This document shows, piece after piece, positions 16,213-24,429 of a DNA stretch of 64,000 bases. The position numbers and the translations under genes were made by a program. The notes beneath the pieces are model-generated. The model did no database searches. It saw only the letters and a list, made by a program, of their open reading frames with translations, and was not told where the DNA came from. The number at the start of each line of letters is the position of its first letter. Position 1 is the first letter of the stretch. Source of the stretch: Achromobacter insuavis (GTDB taxonomy: Bacteria; Pseudomonadota; Gammaproteobacteria; Burkholderiales; Burkholderiaceae_B); NCBI RefSeq assembly GCF_902859645.1, contig NZ_CADIJR010000015.1, positions 33,447 to 97,446 of the forward strand. Direction: 5' to 3'.

Positions 16213-16981
16213 CGCGGGCCGGCCTGCTCCATCGACACGGCAAGCGCCGGCGGCGCCAGGGCGTTGATCAGGTTCATCGGCAAGGCGATGGCGGCCATCG
16301 CCGCCGCATAGCCGGCCTTGTCGAAGAACACCAGCGGCATGGTGGCCCGCGCCACCGCGAAGGCGCCGCTGCCGACCCCGAACAGCAACAGGTAGCCGAC
16401 GACCGGCAGCAGGCCGGCGCCGCCGATCCAGATGGCGACCAGCCCCAGCGGGATCACCGCGCCCGCGGCGATGCCGGTGGACAGCCCGTCCCAGCGTCCT
16501 CCGCCCAGCAGGTCGAGCACGCGCCCGCCGACCTTGAAAACGCCCAGCAGCGACGCGACCGCGACGGCGCGCGCCAGGTCCATGCCCATGGCCTGCAGCA
16601 GCGGCACGCCCACGGCCTGGATGCCGAACGTGACGAAGCTGTTCAAGGCAATCGCGGCCACCAGCAGCACGAAGATCCTGCCATGGGAGCCGGCGCCGCG
16701 CCGCGCGGCCACTGCCGCCGTCGCTTCGGTCGCGGGCAGGCCGAACCAGAGCAGCGGGCCCACGGCCAGCGCCATGACGGCGGCGTACACGAGCAGCGCA
16801 TCGCGCCAGCCGATCAGGTGATCGAGAAACGCCGTGACCGGCAGGAACACGCTGCCCGCCAGGCCCGTCACCAGCATCAGCGTGCCGATGAGGCCGCGCG
16901 CCTGTTCCTGCGCATATTCCACGACGTAGGCATAGGCGGCGGTCGTCAGGAAGGCGGCGCCCGCCTTCCCGCCGCGCGCCG
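16213..16981 (-). pseudogene. MFS transporter remnant truncated at both ends
   Basis: On the minus strand the reading frame from about 16981 down to about 16225 encodes the middle of a major-facilitator protein. It begins in the fourth transmembrane region (AFLTTAAYAYVVEYAQEQ, then TGLAGSVFLPVTAFLDHLIGW) and ends in the eleventh (LPMNLINALAPPALAVSMEQ). Roughly 250 of about 400 residues remain. The N-terminal three helices and the last helix are missing, and the frame otherwise runs into the antisense of the autotransporter gene. The remnant fills exactly the gap between the autotransporter and lipoprotein genes. A GTG at 16922 could start a fragment, but it would not be a functional carrier. 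Confidence 0.8.
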
Positions 16982-16983
16982 GC

Positions 16984-18030
16984 CTAGCGCCCCTTGTCCA
17001 TCGACAGCGGCACGCCCCAGATCGGATCTTCCATGCCCTGCTTGCCCAGCGGCGTGATCTGCATGGGCTGCAGCTTGGCCAGCAGCGCCTGGTGCTCGGC
17101 GCTCAGGGTCCGCTGCGCCAGGTACTTCTGCGCGAACTCCATCGGCGCCGGGCGGGTGTAGACGGTCAGGTCCTCCAGCGGGCACTCGATCATCTTGGGG
17201 TCGACCGCGCGGCAGGCCGACTGGCGGAACTTGTAGCTGGGCGTCTTCAGGTGCATGCGCTGGCTCAGCACCAGTTGACCGCCCTGCAGCGTGAAGCTGG
17301 CCAGCGCCTGCTTGGGCGGGATGCGCGCCTGCACCTTGATGGCGGGAATATCGCGCGAATCGGTTTCCTCGTAGTAGCCCGCCGGCATCCCCGCCGAGGT
17401 CTCGGTGTATTGCTGCTCGCCCCAGCTCACGCAGGCGCCCGAAGCCACGTGCACGGCCGTGCAGACCTGGCGCGTCTTGGTCTCGCTGTGGGTGGTGGCG
17501 TCGCGCCACGCCTCCTGCCTGTAGAACTCGCGATAGAGTTCCGGCGAAAGATAGGCGGTGCCGTTGGCGCCGCGGCCCGATCCCTCCGGCCCGCGCTTGG
17601 CCCCGACCTGATCGAGCAGCGCATTCAGCTTGTAGTCGTCGCCGCCGGTCAGCAGGTATTTGCCGGGCGGCAGGATATGCACCTCGAACGCCTGGAACAG
17701 GTAGGTTTCCTTCGGGTCGCGCTTGAGCGCATTGGTCTGGAACTTGCGGCTGAAGGTCACCTGCGGCGCCTTCTCGTGCATCCAGATCACGGTCGGAGTC
17801 CACTGCGTCATGGTCAAGGCGTCTTTCAGCGTCGCGTGCGGCATCAGGTCGGCCACCAGCACCACGGCCATGTCCGATTTGAGCGCCTCGTTGATCAGGT
17901 CCAGCAGTTGCCCGTAGCGCGGATCGTCGCGGGTGCCGTATCCGTTCGAGGACGGCATGTTCACGCACCCCGACAGCGCCAGCGTAAGCGTCAGGAGGGA
18001 CAAGGCAAGGCGCGGGCGCGGCAAGGTCAT
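16984..18030 (-). CDS. Predicted lipoprotein of unknown function
   Basis: A 348-residue protein with a lipoprotein signal peptide (lipobox LALSGC, Cys22), so it is probably anchored to a membrane facing the periplasm. I do not recognise the mature domain. It contains recurring beta-rich segments, a GlyAsp-rich turn (GKYLLTGGDDYKLNALLDQ), and four Cys in TRQVCTAVHVASGACVSW and in the later SACRAVDPKMIECPLEDL, which could form two disulfides. It reads as a single-gene unit with its promoter in the 18.0-18.5 kb gap. The stop lies three bases from the limit of the MFS remnant. Confidence 0.75.
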   Translation of the reverse strand: MTLPRPRLALSLLTLTLALSGCVNMPSSNGYGTRDDPRYGQLLDLINEALKSDMAVVLVADLMPHATLKDALTMTQWTPTVIWMHEKAPQVTFSRKFQTNALKRDPKETYLFQAFEVHILPPGKYLLTGGDDYKLNALLDQVGAKRGPEGSGRGANGTAYLSPELYREFYRQEAWRDATTHSETKTRQVCTAVHVASGACVSWGEQQYTETSAGMPAGYYEETDSRDIPAIKVQARIPPKQALASFTLQGGQLVLSQRMHLKTPSYKFRQSACRAVDPKMIECPLEDLTVYTRPAPMEFAQKYLAQRTLSAEHQALLAKLQPMQITPLGKQGMEDPIWGVPLSMDKGR

Positions 18031-18540
18031 GGATCGGTCCTTAAATGAGGCAGAATCGTTCTGAGCGCGCATGCTACTGGCTGGCGGCGGAATGGCAATG
18101 GCCGCGTGCTCGCCTGAAACATAAGGCCGCGTTGTCCGTCTGGCGGCCTGGGCCGTCCGTCGCGCGCCACGGACGGCGCAACACCTGCAATGGCGCGGCC
18201 CGGGGGCAGCATGGCGGGTCAGGATCGAGCATCCGCGGGCCGGCCGGACCGGCCGCCCGATGACAATTATTGTTGCGATTGTTTCCTGTTGAGGCCGCCG
18301 CGCATGATCAATGGTCCGCGCCGTTCTATCTGTCCCAGGTCGGCTTTCTGATCCTGGTGCTCTGCCTCGCACCGATCTCATTGCGAGGGACGCCTCGCAA
18401 ATATCAGACTAACAGTAAGACCAGAGAGCGCGTTTTCCGACACGAGCAAATCTAGAATCGGATTGGCATCGTTTCCGCGATGCGCCGCGGGAAGCGCCCA
18501 GGCCTGTCCTCCCCGCGGTCGACGCAATCCGTGGCCAGGG
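18031..18540. other. Intergenic region between lipoprotein and response regulator genes
   Basis: About 510 bases with no convincing gene. It serves as promoter region for two divergent genes. I see a short perfect palindrome ACAATTATTGT (18263-18273), which weakly resembles the core of a Fur-type site, and a possible -10 TAGAAT (18453-18458) before the response regulator gene. Short open frames here lack a convincing ribosome binding site or domain. Confidence 0.4.
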
Positions 18541-19263
18541 ATGACCAGTGCAGGTATGCGCGTTCTTGTCGTTGAAGATCAGCCGGAATGGGCCGAAAGC
18601 GTGTCGAACCACATCGCCGGCCTCGGGCGCACGGTGCAGGCCTGTGGCACCCTGCAGGACGCGCTGGCCCACATCAGGCAGGACGCGCCCGGCATCCTGG
18701 TGACGGCGGCATCGCTGCCTGACGGCGACATGCTCGACCACATCGCCTCGCTGCGCCGCACGTTTCCCGCCATGGGCATCATCGTGCTGACCGACAACGT
18801 GCGCATGCCTGCGCAGCTGCAAAGCCTGAGCGACGGCGCCGACCATTACCTGATCAAGCCGATCCAGCTCGCGCTGCTGGCCGCCACCGTCTGCGCGCTC
18901 GAGCGCCGGCTCGTGACCGCGATGCCCGGCGTCGACACACGCCGCAACTGGACCCTGAACGTGCAGTCGCGCCAGCTGCGTTCATCGGACGGCGAACAAC
19001 TGGAACTGACCGCCAAGGAATCCATCATCCTGGCGTCACTGATCCAGAGTCCGAAATTTCCCATCAGCCACAAGCGCATGTCGCAGAATCTCGGCTACCC
19101 GGAAGTCATCTACGACCAGCACCGCATCGACGCGCTGCTCTATCGGGTCCGCAAGAAACTCGCGACCCTGCGCGACGCGCCCATGCAGATCCGCAATATC
19201 TATTCCGAAGGGTCCTTGCTGGTGATGCGCGAAAGCACGATCCGCATCGCCACGCATTCCTGA
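18541..19263 (+). CDS. Atypical OmpR-like response regulator lacking the phospho-acceptor Asp
   Basis: A 240-residue protein with a receiver-like domain and a C-terminal winged helix (ELTAKESIILASLIQSPKF, HRIDALLYRVRKKLATL, RNIYSEGSLLVM). The acidic pair (VVEDQ, residues 12-13), Thr84 and Lys106 are kept. In the phospho-acceptor segment VTAASLPDGD, Ala56 stands where Asp belongs (compare LDLGLPDGD in the regulator at 4559-5224). It therefore probably cannot be phosphorylated in the normal way and may act constitutively or through another signal. No kinase gene is adjacent. The start could be ATG 18541 or 18556; neither has a strong ribosome binding site. The next gene on the strand is flagellin. 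Confidence 0.82.
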   Translation: MTSAGMRVLVVEDQPEWAESVSNHIAGLGRTVQACGTLQDALAHIRQDAPGILVTAASLPDGDMLDHIASLRRTFPAMGIIVLTDNVRMPAQLQSLSDGADHYLIKPIQLALLAATVCALERRLVTAMPGVDTRRNWTLNVQSRQLRSSDGEQLELTAKESIILASLIQSPKFPISHKRMSQNLGYPEVIYDQHRIDALLYRVRKKLATLRDAPMQIRNIYSEGSLLVMRESTIRIATHS

Positions 19264-19281
19264 TCGACGCGCCGCCTTGTT

Positions 19282-19326
19282 CGACAACGCCGACAACGCC
19301 GACAACGCCGACAACGCCGACAACGA
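19282..19326 (+). repeat. Five tandem 9-bp repeats
   Basis: The unit CGACAACGC is repeated at 19282, 19291, 19300 and 19309, with a fifth copy at 19318 differing in its last base. The array starts 19 bases after the stop of the atypical regulator and is not translated in any recognised gene. It is a simple-sequence tract that could vary in copy number. Confidence 0.85.
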
Positions 19327-19438
19327 TAGGACCCTGGCGGCTCGCGATTGTTGCGCCGTCGAGTATTTATGAGTTTTCAGCAACGCGAAACGCCTACACT
19401 GCAGGTGTCTTGCAACTTTCCCCAAGAGAGACAAGGCC

Positions 19439-19482
19439 GAAGGCCCCACCCGCTTATCCGCGTGTGGGGCCTTCTTCTTTTG
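19439..19482 (+). terminator. Intrinsic terminator upstream of the flagellin promoter
   Basis: GAAGGCCCCAC (19439-19449) pairs perfectly with GTGGGGCCTTC (19464-19474), followed by TTCTTTTG. It lies 176 bases after the regulator stop and about 95 bases before the flagellin promoter, insulating the two. It may also end a small RNA, since a possible -10 TACACT lies at 19395-19400 just upstream. Confidence 0.85.
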
Positions 19483-19568
19483 CGACGGCAAGCATGCGTC
19501 TTCAGCCCGCGATTTCCGCATCAAATCTCATAAAAAATCATAAGACTGCCGTTTGCCCGGCAATCATC

Positions 19569-19595
19569 TAAAGATCATTTTCGCCATGTCGTAGT
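19569..19595 (+). promoter_or_regulatory. Sigma28-like flagellin promoter
   Basis: TAAAGATC (19569-19576), an 11-base spacer and GTCGTAGT (19588-19595) resemble the FliA (sigma28) consensus TAAAGTTT-N11-GCCGATAA, with the -35 well matched and the -10 degenerate. The position, about 100 bases before the flagellin ATG, suits a class III flagellar promoter. Confidence 0.6.
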
Positions 19596-19700
19596 CCTGG
19601 CAACGGACGAACCTGAACGCTGATTCTCAGTTCATCACGTTGGCAATCGGGCAGCTCCCTGCCCGGTGCGATCAAGCCTTTCTCTGCTAGGAGCTAACAC

Positions 19701-21407
19701 ATGGCCGCAGTCATCAATACCAACTATCTGTCGCTGGTCGCGCAGAACAACCTCAACAAATCGCAGTCGGCGCTCGGCACCGCGATCGAGCGCCTGTCCT
19801 CGGGCCTGCGCATCAACAGCGCCAAGGACGACGCGGCCGGCATGGCCATCGCCAACCGCTTCACCGCCAACGTCAAGGGCCTGACGCAGGCGGCGCGCAA
19901 CGCCAACGACGGCATCTCGCTGGCGCAGACCACCGAAGGCGCCGCGGCCGAGATCAACACCCACCTGCAGCGTGTGCGCGAGCTGGCGGTGCAGGCCGGC
20001 AACAGCAGCTACTCGCAAGAGCAGCGCAATTCGATGCAGGACGAAATCAACCAACGCCTGTCGGACATCGACCGCATCTCGGAACAGACCGACTTCAACG
20101 GCGTGAAGGTGCTGTCGGCCAAGGCAGAGCCCCTGACGCTGCAGGTCGGCGCCAACGACGGCGAAACCATCAGCCTGAACCTGTCGGAAATCAGCATCAA
20201 GACGCTGGGCCTGGACGGCTTCAACGTCAACGGCTCGGGCGTGACCCAGAACCGCACGGCCACGGTGACCGACCTGACCGCGGCCAACGGTACCCAAACG
20301 GGCAACGACTGGGTCGTGCAGACCAACCACGCCTCGGCCACTGCGGACCAGGTATTCGGCAAGCTGGAAAACGGCAACAAGGTCACGCTTGGCGCCGTCG
20401 TGCCGTCGTCCGCCACCACGTACACCTACGACGCCGCCAACAACAACTTCTCGTTCGTCGACAAGTCGGCCTCCGACGCAGCTTCCGTCACGGCCCTGGC
20501 CAACTCGCTGCGCCCGCCCACCGGCACCGCCACCGGCACCTACGTCCATGCCAACGGCACCGCGTCGACCACCTTCGAAGTCGACGCCACGGGCGCCATC
20601 AAGGTCAATGGCTCGGCGGCATACCTCGACGCCGGCGGCAACATGACCACCAACAGCGCCAGCGGCACGGCGGCCACGCTCGACACGGTGATGACGGCCG
20701 TGTCGAACAACACCGCCGCCGCCGGTAACTCGTCGCTGTCCATCGGCGGCAAGACGTACCAGAACATGGGGGGCGCCGCCTCCGCCGCGGCCCATGTCAC
20801 GTTCATCAGCACCTCCTCGTCCGATGCATTGCTGGCCAAGGCCAAGGCCAACGCCACGGCCAACGACGTAACCGTCACGCTGGGCTCGGGCATCGCCTCC
20901 GCCACCGTAAGCTTCACCAGCGGCACGTCGACCAACACCTACGTCGATGACAAGGGCGCATTCACGACCACCGCGAACTTCCAGACGAACTACCACGTCG
21001 ACCCCACCTCGGGCCAAGCCACCGTGACGGGCGGCACCGGCACGGGCGACTACGCCCCCAAGACGGGTTCGCTCGCCTACGTCAGCGCGTCGGGCAAGCT
21101 GACCACCGATACCACCAGCAAGGGCACGCTGACCGCCGATCCCATGAAGGCGCTGGACGCCGCCTTCACCAAGCTGGACAAGATGACCGGTGAACTGGGC
21201 GCCGTGCAGAACCGCCTGGAATCGACCATCGCCAACCTGAACAACGTGATCAACAACCTGGCCAACGCCCGCTCGCGCATCCAGGACGCTGACTACGCCA
21301 CGGAAGTGTCGAACATGTCGAAGGCCCAGATCCTGCAACAGGCCGGCACGTCGGTCCTGGCGCAAGCCAACCAGGTGCCGCAGACGGTGCTGTCGCTGCT
21401 GCGTTGA
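19701..21407 (+). CDS. fliC: Flagellin
   Basis: A 568-residue filament protein. The conserved N-terminal D0/D1 region (AAVINTNYLSLVAQNNLNKS, IERLSSGLRINSAKDDAAG, ELAVQAGNSSYS) spans about residues 1-150 and the C-terminal part (ARSRIQDADYATEVSNMSKAQ, ending VLSLLR) about 480-568. These form the coiled core and bind the export chaperone and TLR5-type receptors. Between lies a roughly 330-residue Thr/Ser/Ala-rich surface region with no Cys, larger than that of compact flagellins. AGGAG lies about nine bases before the ATG. It is monocistronic, with a sigma28-like promoter and a strong terminator. Flagellins of this type are called flaA in Bordetella. Confidence 0.96.
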   Translation: MAAVINTNYLSLVAQNNLNKSQSALGTAIERLSSGLRINSAKDDAAGMAIANRFTANVKGLTQAARNANDGISLAQTTEGAAAEINTHLQRVRELAVQAGNSSYSQEQRNSMQDEINQRLSDIDRISEQTDFNGVKVLSAKAEPLTLQVGANDGETISLNLSEISIKTLGLDGFNVNGSGVTQNRTATVTDLTAANGTQTGNDWVVQTNHASATADQVFGKLENGNKVTLGAVVPSSATTYTYDAANNNFSFVDKSASDAASVTALANSLRPPTGTATGTYVHANGTASTTFEVDATGAIKVNGSAAYLDAGGNMTTNSASGTAATLDTVMTAVSNNTAAAGNSSLSIGGKTYQNMGGAASAAAHVTFISTSSSDALLAKAKANATANDVTVTLGSGIASATVSFTSGTSTNTYVDDKGAFTTTANFQTNYHVDPTSGQATVTGGTGTGDYAPKTGSLAYVSASGKLTTDTTSKGTLTADPMKALDAAFTKLDKMTGELGAVQNRLESTIANLNNVINNLANARSRIQDADYATEVSNMSKAQILQQAGTSVLAQANQVPQTVLSLLR

Positions 21408-21427
21408 TCGCATAAGCGGCCCCGCCC

Positions 21428-21476
21428 GGCCGGCCCCCGTCCGTCGCGCATCGCGGCGGGCGGGGGCCGGCCTTTT
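21428..21476 (+). terminator. Flagellin terminator
   Basis: A perfect 12-bp GC stem (21428-21439 with 21461-21472) is followed directly by TTTT, 20 bases after the flagellin stop. This is a typical strong Rho-independent terminator. Confidence 0.92.
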
Positions 21477-21527
21477 CTATCGGTCGAGCGGATCTACAAT
21501 GCGGACTTCCTTTTCGGGAGTCCTTCC

Positions 21528-22145
21528 ATGCTCGGTGTCACCGACTATGGCGCATTCGTCCTCGCCTTCATCATGCTGCTGATCATCCCCGGCCCGGGCA
21601 ATTTCGCCCTGCTGACCGCCACCGGCAAGGGCGGCATCAAGGCGGGCCTGGCGGCGACCTGCGGCGTGATCCTGGGCGACCAGGTGCTGATGTGGCTGGC
21701 CGTGGCGGGCGTCTCGGCCCTGCTGGCCGCCTACCCCACCGCGTTCCATATCGTGCAGTGGGCCGGCGCCGCGTATCTCGCCTGGCTGGGCCTGCAAATG
21801 ATGCGCAGCAAGCCCGGCGCCGCGCCGCGCCCGAGTCGCATGGACAATGGCCATTACCTGCGCCAGACCGCGATGATCACCTTGCTGAACCCCAAGGCGA
21901 TCATGTTCTACATGGCATTCTTCCCGCTATTCATCGATCCGGTCCGGCACCAGGGGCTGGTGACCTTCGCCTTCATGGCGGTCACGGTGGCGGCGCTGAC
22001 GTTTCTCTACGGCCTGGCGGCGGTGCTGCTGACGCACCACCTGGCCGAACGCATGCGCGCCAATCCGCGCGTGGCGAACCTGCTGGAGCGGCTGGCGGGG
22101 GTGTTCCTGCTGGGGTTCGCGGTGAAGCTGGCAGCGATCCGGTAG
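21528..22145 (+). CDS. LysE/RhtB-family amino-acid exporter
   Basis: A 205-residue inner-membrane protein with about six hydrophobic segments. The LysE/RhtB signatures are PGPGNFALLTATGKGGIKAGLAATCGVILGD split across the first two helices, AYLAWLGLQMMRS, and NPKAIMFYMAFFPLFI in the second half. Members export lysine, threonine, homoserine lactone or similar solutes; the substrate cannot be told here. The gene stands alone after the flagellin terminator, with an AGGAG-like GGGAGTCCTTCC leader, and converges on the NadS-type gene 35 bases away. Confidence 0.9.
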   Translation: MLGVTDYGAFVLAFIMLLIIPGPGNFALLTATGKGGIKAGLAATCGVILGDQVLMWLAVAGVSALLAAYPTAFHIVQWAGAAYLAWLGLQMMRSKPGAAPRPSRMDNGHYLRQTAMITLLNPKAIMFYMAFFPLFIDPVRHQGLVTFAFMAVTVAALTFLYGLAAVLLTHHLAERMRANPRVANLLERLAGVFLLGFAVKLAAIR

Positions 22146-22179
22146 GCCAAGCCGATACGGCCGGCAACCTGGCATGCGG

Positions 22180-22500
22180 TCATGCGGATTGCAGCACTTT
22201 CACGGCGACTTCGGGCGCGCGTTCCACGATCTTGAGCAGTGCAATGGCAGGCCCGGTGGGATTGCGATGCCGCTGCTCCCAATTCTGCAGCGTGCGAGTG
22301 CTGACATGGATGGCCGCGGCGAATTCGGCCTGGGACATCTGGACACGCTCGCGAATGGCCCGCACATTGATGGGCCCCAGCTTCGTGACCCGTCCGGGCG
22401 TCAGTTGGCCCTTGCGGATCGCTCGCACCTGGTCCAGGCCTTCGCTCAAGAGATCGAACGTGGATGGTTCCGTAGTCTTTGGTTTGGCTTTCTTGGGCAT
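22180..22500 (-). CDS. NadS-type HTH antitoxin-like regulator
   Basis: A 106-residue protein with a basic N-terminus (MPKKAKPKTTEPS), a linker and a Cro/C1-type helix-turn-helix (VRAIRERVQMSQAEFAAAIHVSTRTLQNWEQ), ending PAIALLKIVERAPEVAVKVL as in NadS/HigA-like antitoxins. Such proteins usually follow a RelE/HigB-type toxin gene, but no toxin-like frame is visible in the 300 bases upstream. It is therefore probably an orphan transcriptional regulator or a relic of a toxin-antitoxin pair. The ATG at 22500 is chosen because upstream codons are not family-like. Confidence 0.8.
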   Translation of the reverse strand: MPKKAKPKTTEPSTFDLLSEGLDQVRAIRKGQLTPGRVTKLGPINVRAIRERVQMSQAEFAAAIHVSTRTLQNWEQRHRNPTGPAIALLKIVERAPEVAVKVLQSA

Positions 22501-22800
22501 GCAGATCATTTCGTCCCGGGACATCCTCACATTCTGGATTCTCTCTCTCAGAAGACCATCCGTGTGCAGCAAGCACACAACCTTGGGACGCTTTCCTTGT
22601 CACCCGGCGACCCGCCACACGTCAATGGAAAGCCTGACGGCGGCGATGACCCAATAGGCTGGCGCCGCGTCCGCTTGAACGGCTATGCTGGGACACGCTC
22701 AGTCGCGACGACTCACACGGCCGGGCGGCAACCGCGGCAACCCGATACCCGCAGGCGTACGCGCCGGCCCCACCCTCCCCCCCGCACCGGCGCTCGCACC
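22501..22800. other. Intergenic region between NadS-type and DUF6157 genes
   Basis: Three hundred bases with no convincing gene on either strand. GTGTGC (22562-22567) and GCACAC (22573-22578) form a perfect inverted repeat with a five-base spacer about 60-80 bases upstream of the NadS-type start and could be its operator. Confidence 0.35.
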
Positions 22801-23208
22801 ATGACGACCAACTACACGGAAGCCTTCATCACGGTCTCTCCCGACAGCACCGCCACGGTGGGGACCACGCCGACCAAGGCGGGTTCGATCGCGCAGATCC
22901 AGCACGATCTGCTGACGCGGCAGCCGTATCACTACACCAGTGACGACCTGCTGTTCGAGGTGCACGCCATCCGCCACGGTATCGCGGCCAAGGACAGAAA
23001 GCCGGCGCGCGAGGCGTTCTTCGCCAAGTCGCAGGCGTGCCTGCGCGCCTCGCCGCTGGTCAAGCAGTTCGGCTGGGGCCTGCATCACGACGCCGAGTCG
23101 AAGGTCGCGGCCTATGGCGTCGACACCCAGGCCTACCGCGACCTCAGCGCGCGCGCCGATCTCAAGATCGTGCCCGGCATGCGCAGCAAGCGGGCCGCCG
23201 TTTCCTGA
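22801..23208 (+). CDS. DUF6157-like conserved protein
   Basis: A 135-residue soluble protein starting MTTNYTEAFITVSPDSTAT. The pattern KAGSIAQIQHDLLTRQPYHYTSDDLLFEVHA and the basic C-terminal half (FGWGLHHDAESKVAAYGVD, then MRSKRAAVS) match, from memory, the small bacterial family DUF6157, whose function is not known. No signal peptide or membrane segment is present. It stands alone, and the ATG at 22801 begins the conserved part. The upstream extension of the frame is arginine/proline-rich shadow sequence. Confidence 0.75.
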   Translation: MTTNYTEAFITVSPDSTATVGTTPTKAGSIAQIQHDLLTRQPYHYTSDDLLFEVHAIRHGIAAKDRKPAREAFFAKSQACLRASPLVKQFGWGLHHDAESKVAAYGVDTQAYRDLSARADLKIVPGMRSKRAAVS

Positions 23209-23274
23209 CGCAGAGATGCCTGTGCTTGCAGTACCAGACGGTGAAGGCCACCGGATCGCGGCCCGACGACGGCT

Positions 23275-23643
23275 TCAATCCGCCGGCCGATGACAGACGG
23301 CTTCGACGTTGTGCCCATCCGGCCCGATCACGAAAGCCGCATAGTAATTGGAATGATAGTGAGGACGCAGTCCCGGCGGACCGTTGTCTTTTCCGCCTGC
23401 CGCCAGCGCCGCGGCGTGGAACAGGTCCACCTGTTCCCGGGAATCGGCGGCAATGGCGATATGCAAGGGCGCGCTGACGCGGGACTGCGCATACAACCAC
23501 AGCGACGGCTTGCCCTGCCTGCCCAGGCCGATGCTTCCCGGCCCTTCCATGGCAAGACCCACGCCGAGAGGCGCAAACGCCTTGAGAAAAAACTCGCGGC
23601 TCCGATCCATGTCGCTGACACCAAAACCGATGTGATCAAACAT
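23275..23643 (-). CDS. VOC-family (glyoxalase-like) protein
   Basis: A 122-residue single-module vicinal-oxygen-chelate protein. It starts MFDHIGFGVSDMDRSREFF, where His4 is the usual first metal ligand, and continues with PSLWLY, PLHIAIAA (second ligand region) and GPDGHNVEAVCH, whose Glu is the usual last ligand. Members include dioxygenases, isomerases and resistance proteins that work as dimers; the substrate is unknown here. The start at 23643 puts the conserved MFDH at the N-terminus. It has no obvious operon partner. Confidence 0.85.
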   Translation of the reverse strand: MFDHIGFGVSDMDRSREFFLKAFAPLGVGLAMEGPGSIGLGRQGKPSLWLYAQSRVSAPLHIAIAADSREQVDLFHAAALAAGGKDNGPPGLRPHYHSNYYAAFVIGPDGHNVEAVCHRPAD

Positions 23644-23762
23644 ATTCTTCTCCGCTGCCGTCGCCACCGGCACGTACCGTCATAGGCGTTCGGGCCAACT
23701 GATTTCGGGCATGCGAGTCGGTCCACGCCTTGCGCGACGGACACGCGAGATCCCCGCAGGGA

Positions 23763-24347
23763 TCATTCCCCCTTCTTGCGCGAGCGGAACGCCGCCACCT
23801 TCATGCGGTTGCCGCACACGGCCATGCTGCACCAGCGGCGCCGGTGCGACTTGGTCTTGTCGTGGAACATCAGCGTGCAGTCGTGCGCCTCGCATTGCCG
23901 CACGAGTTCCAGCTGCGTATCGGTCAGCAGACGGACGACGGCCTGGGCGATGGGTTCGAGAAAGCTGGCCGCGTCGTCGTGGCGGCGCTGCCTGATCACC
24001 TTGAACGACGCGCTGGCGTCGTCCCACCGCAGTTCCTTGGACGCACGGCCAGCCAGCAGCACCTGGTTGACGACGCTGGCATCCGACGCGCCCTCGTGCT
24101 TGGCGGCATGCACCAGCGACCTGGCGTTGTCGCGCAGCCGCAGGGCCAGCGCCCGCAGCCCCTTGGGCGCCGCGCCGACGTCCTCGGGCAACGCGCCGGC
24201 CAGCTTCAACCAGGCCAGCACGGCCTCGTCGTCGGCGAAACAGTCGTGATGCGCCGCCCCGACGCCGAATTCACTGTTGATGAAATCGAGCGCGAGGTCG
24301 TCCCCGACGAACATCGGGGCTTTTGGGGTTTTGGCGGTTTCCAGCAT
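23763..24347 (-). CDS. CGNR zinc-finger / ABATE-domain regulator
   Basis: A 194-residue protein with an N-terminal ABATE-type domain (FVGDDLALDFINSEFG) and a C-terminal CGNR zinc finger. The four cysteines are in CEAHDC and CSMAVCGNR, followed by a basic tail (MKVAAFRSRKK). Proteins of this layout are putative transcription regulators. It diverges from an alpha/beta hydrolase gene across a 94-base AT-rich gap holding nested inverted repeats of GGTTAC, so it probably represses or activates that gene and itself. Confidence 0.88.
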   Translation of the reverse strand: MLETAKTPKAPMFVGDDLALDFINSEFGVGAAHHDCFADDEAVLAWLKLAGALPEDVGAAPKGLRALALRLRDNARSLVHAAKHEGASDASVVNQVLLAGRASKELRWDDASASFKVIRQRRHDDAASFLEPIAQAVVRLLTDTQLELVRQCEAHDCTLMFHDKTKSHRRRWCSMAVCGNRMKVAAFRSRKKGE

Positions 24348-24355
24348 TCGCCCAA

Positions 24356-24429
24356 TGTAACCGATAAAAAATTAATTGACCAGTTACCCAAGCTATGAGT
24401 AACCTTTTAAATCCAATTTATCGGTTACA
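24356..24429. promoter_or_regulatory. Nested inverted repeats between CGNR regulator and hydrolase genes
   Basis: TGTAACCGATAAA (24356-24368) and TTTATCGGTTACA (24417-24429) are perfect inverted copies separated by 48 bases. Between them a second, shorter pair, AGTTAC (24382-24387) and GTAACC (24399-24404), repeats the GTTAC core. Four half-sites in the shared promoter suggest cooperative binding or looping by the CGNR protein. The right half-site ends one base before the hydrolase's AAGGAGA ribosome binding site. Confidence 0.7.

Noticed and set aside
16213-16922. MFS frame starting at GTG 16922 considered as an intact short gene
   Set aside because: Clear homology to MFS helices continues upstream of the GTG and stops abruptly at the other end; it lacks several helices, so it is called a remnant.
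19635-21413. A 592-codon minus-strand frame antisense to flagellin
   Set aside because: Gly/Arg/Val-rich composition and lack of any recognisable domain mark it as an antisense shadow of the flagellin gene.
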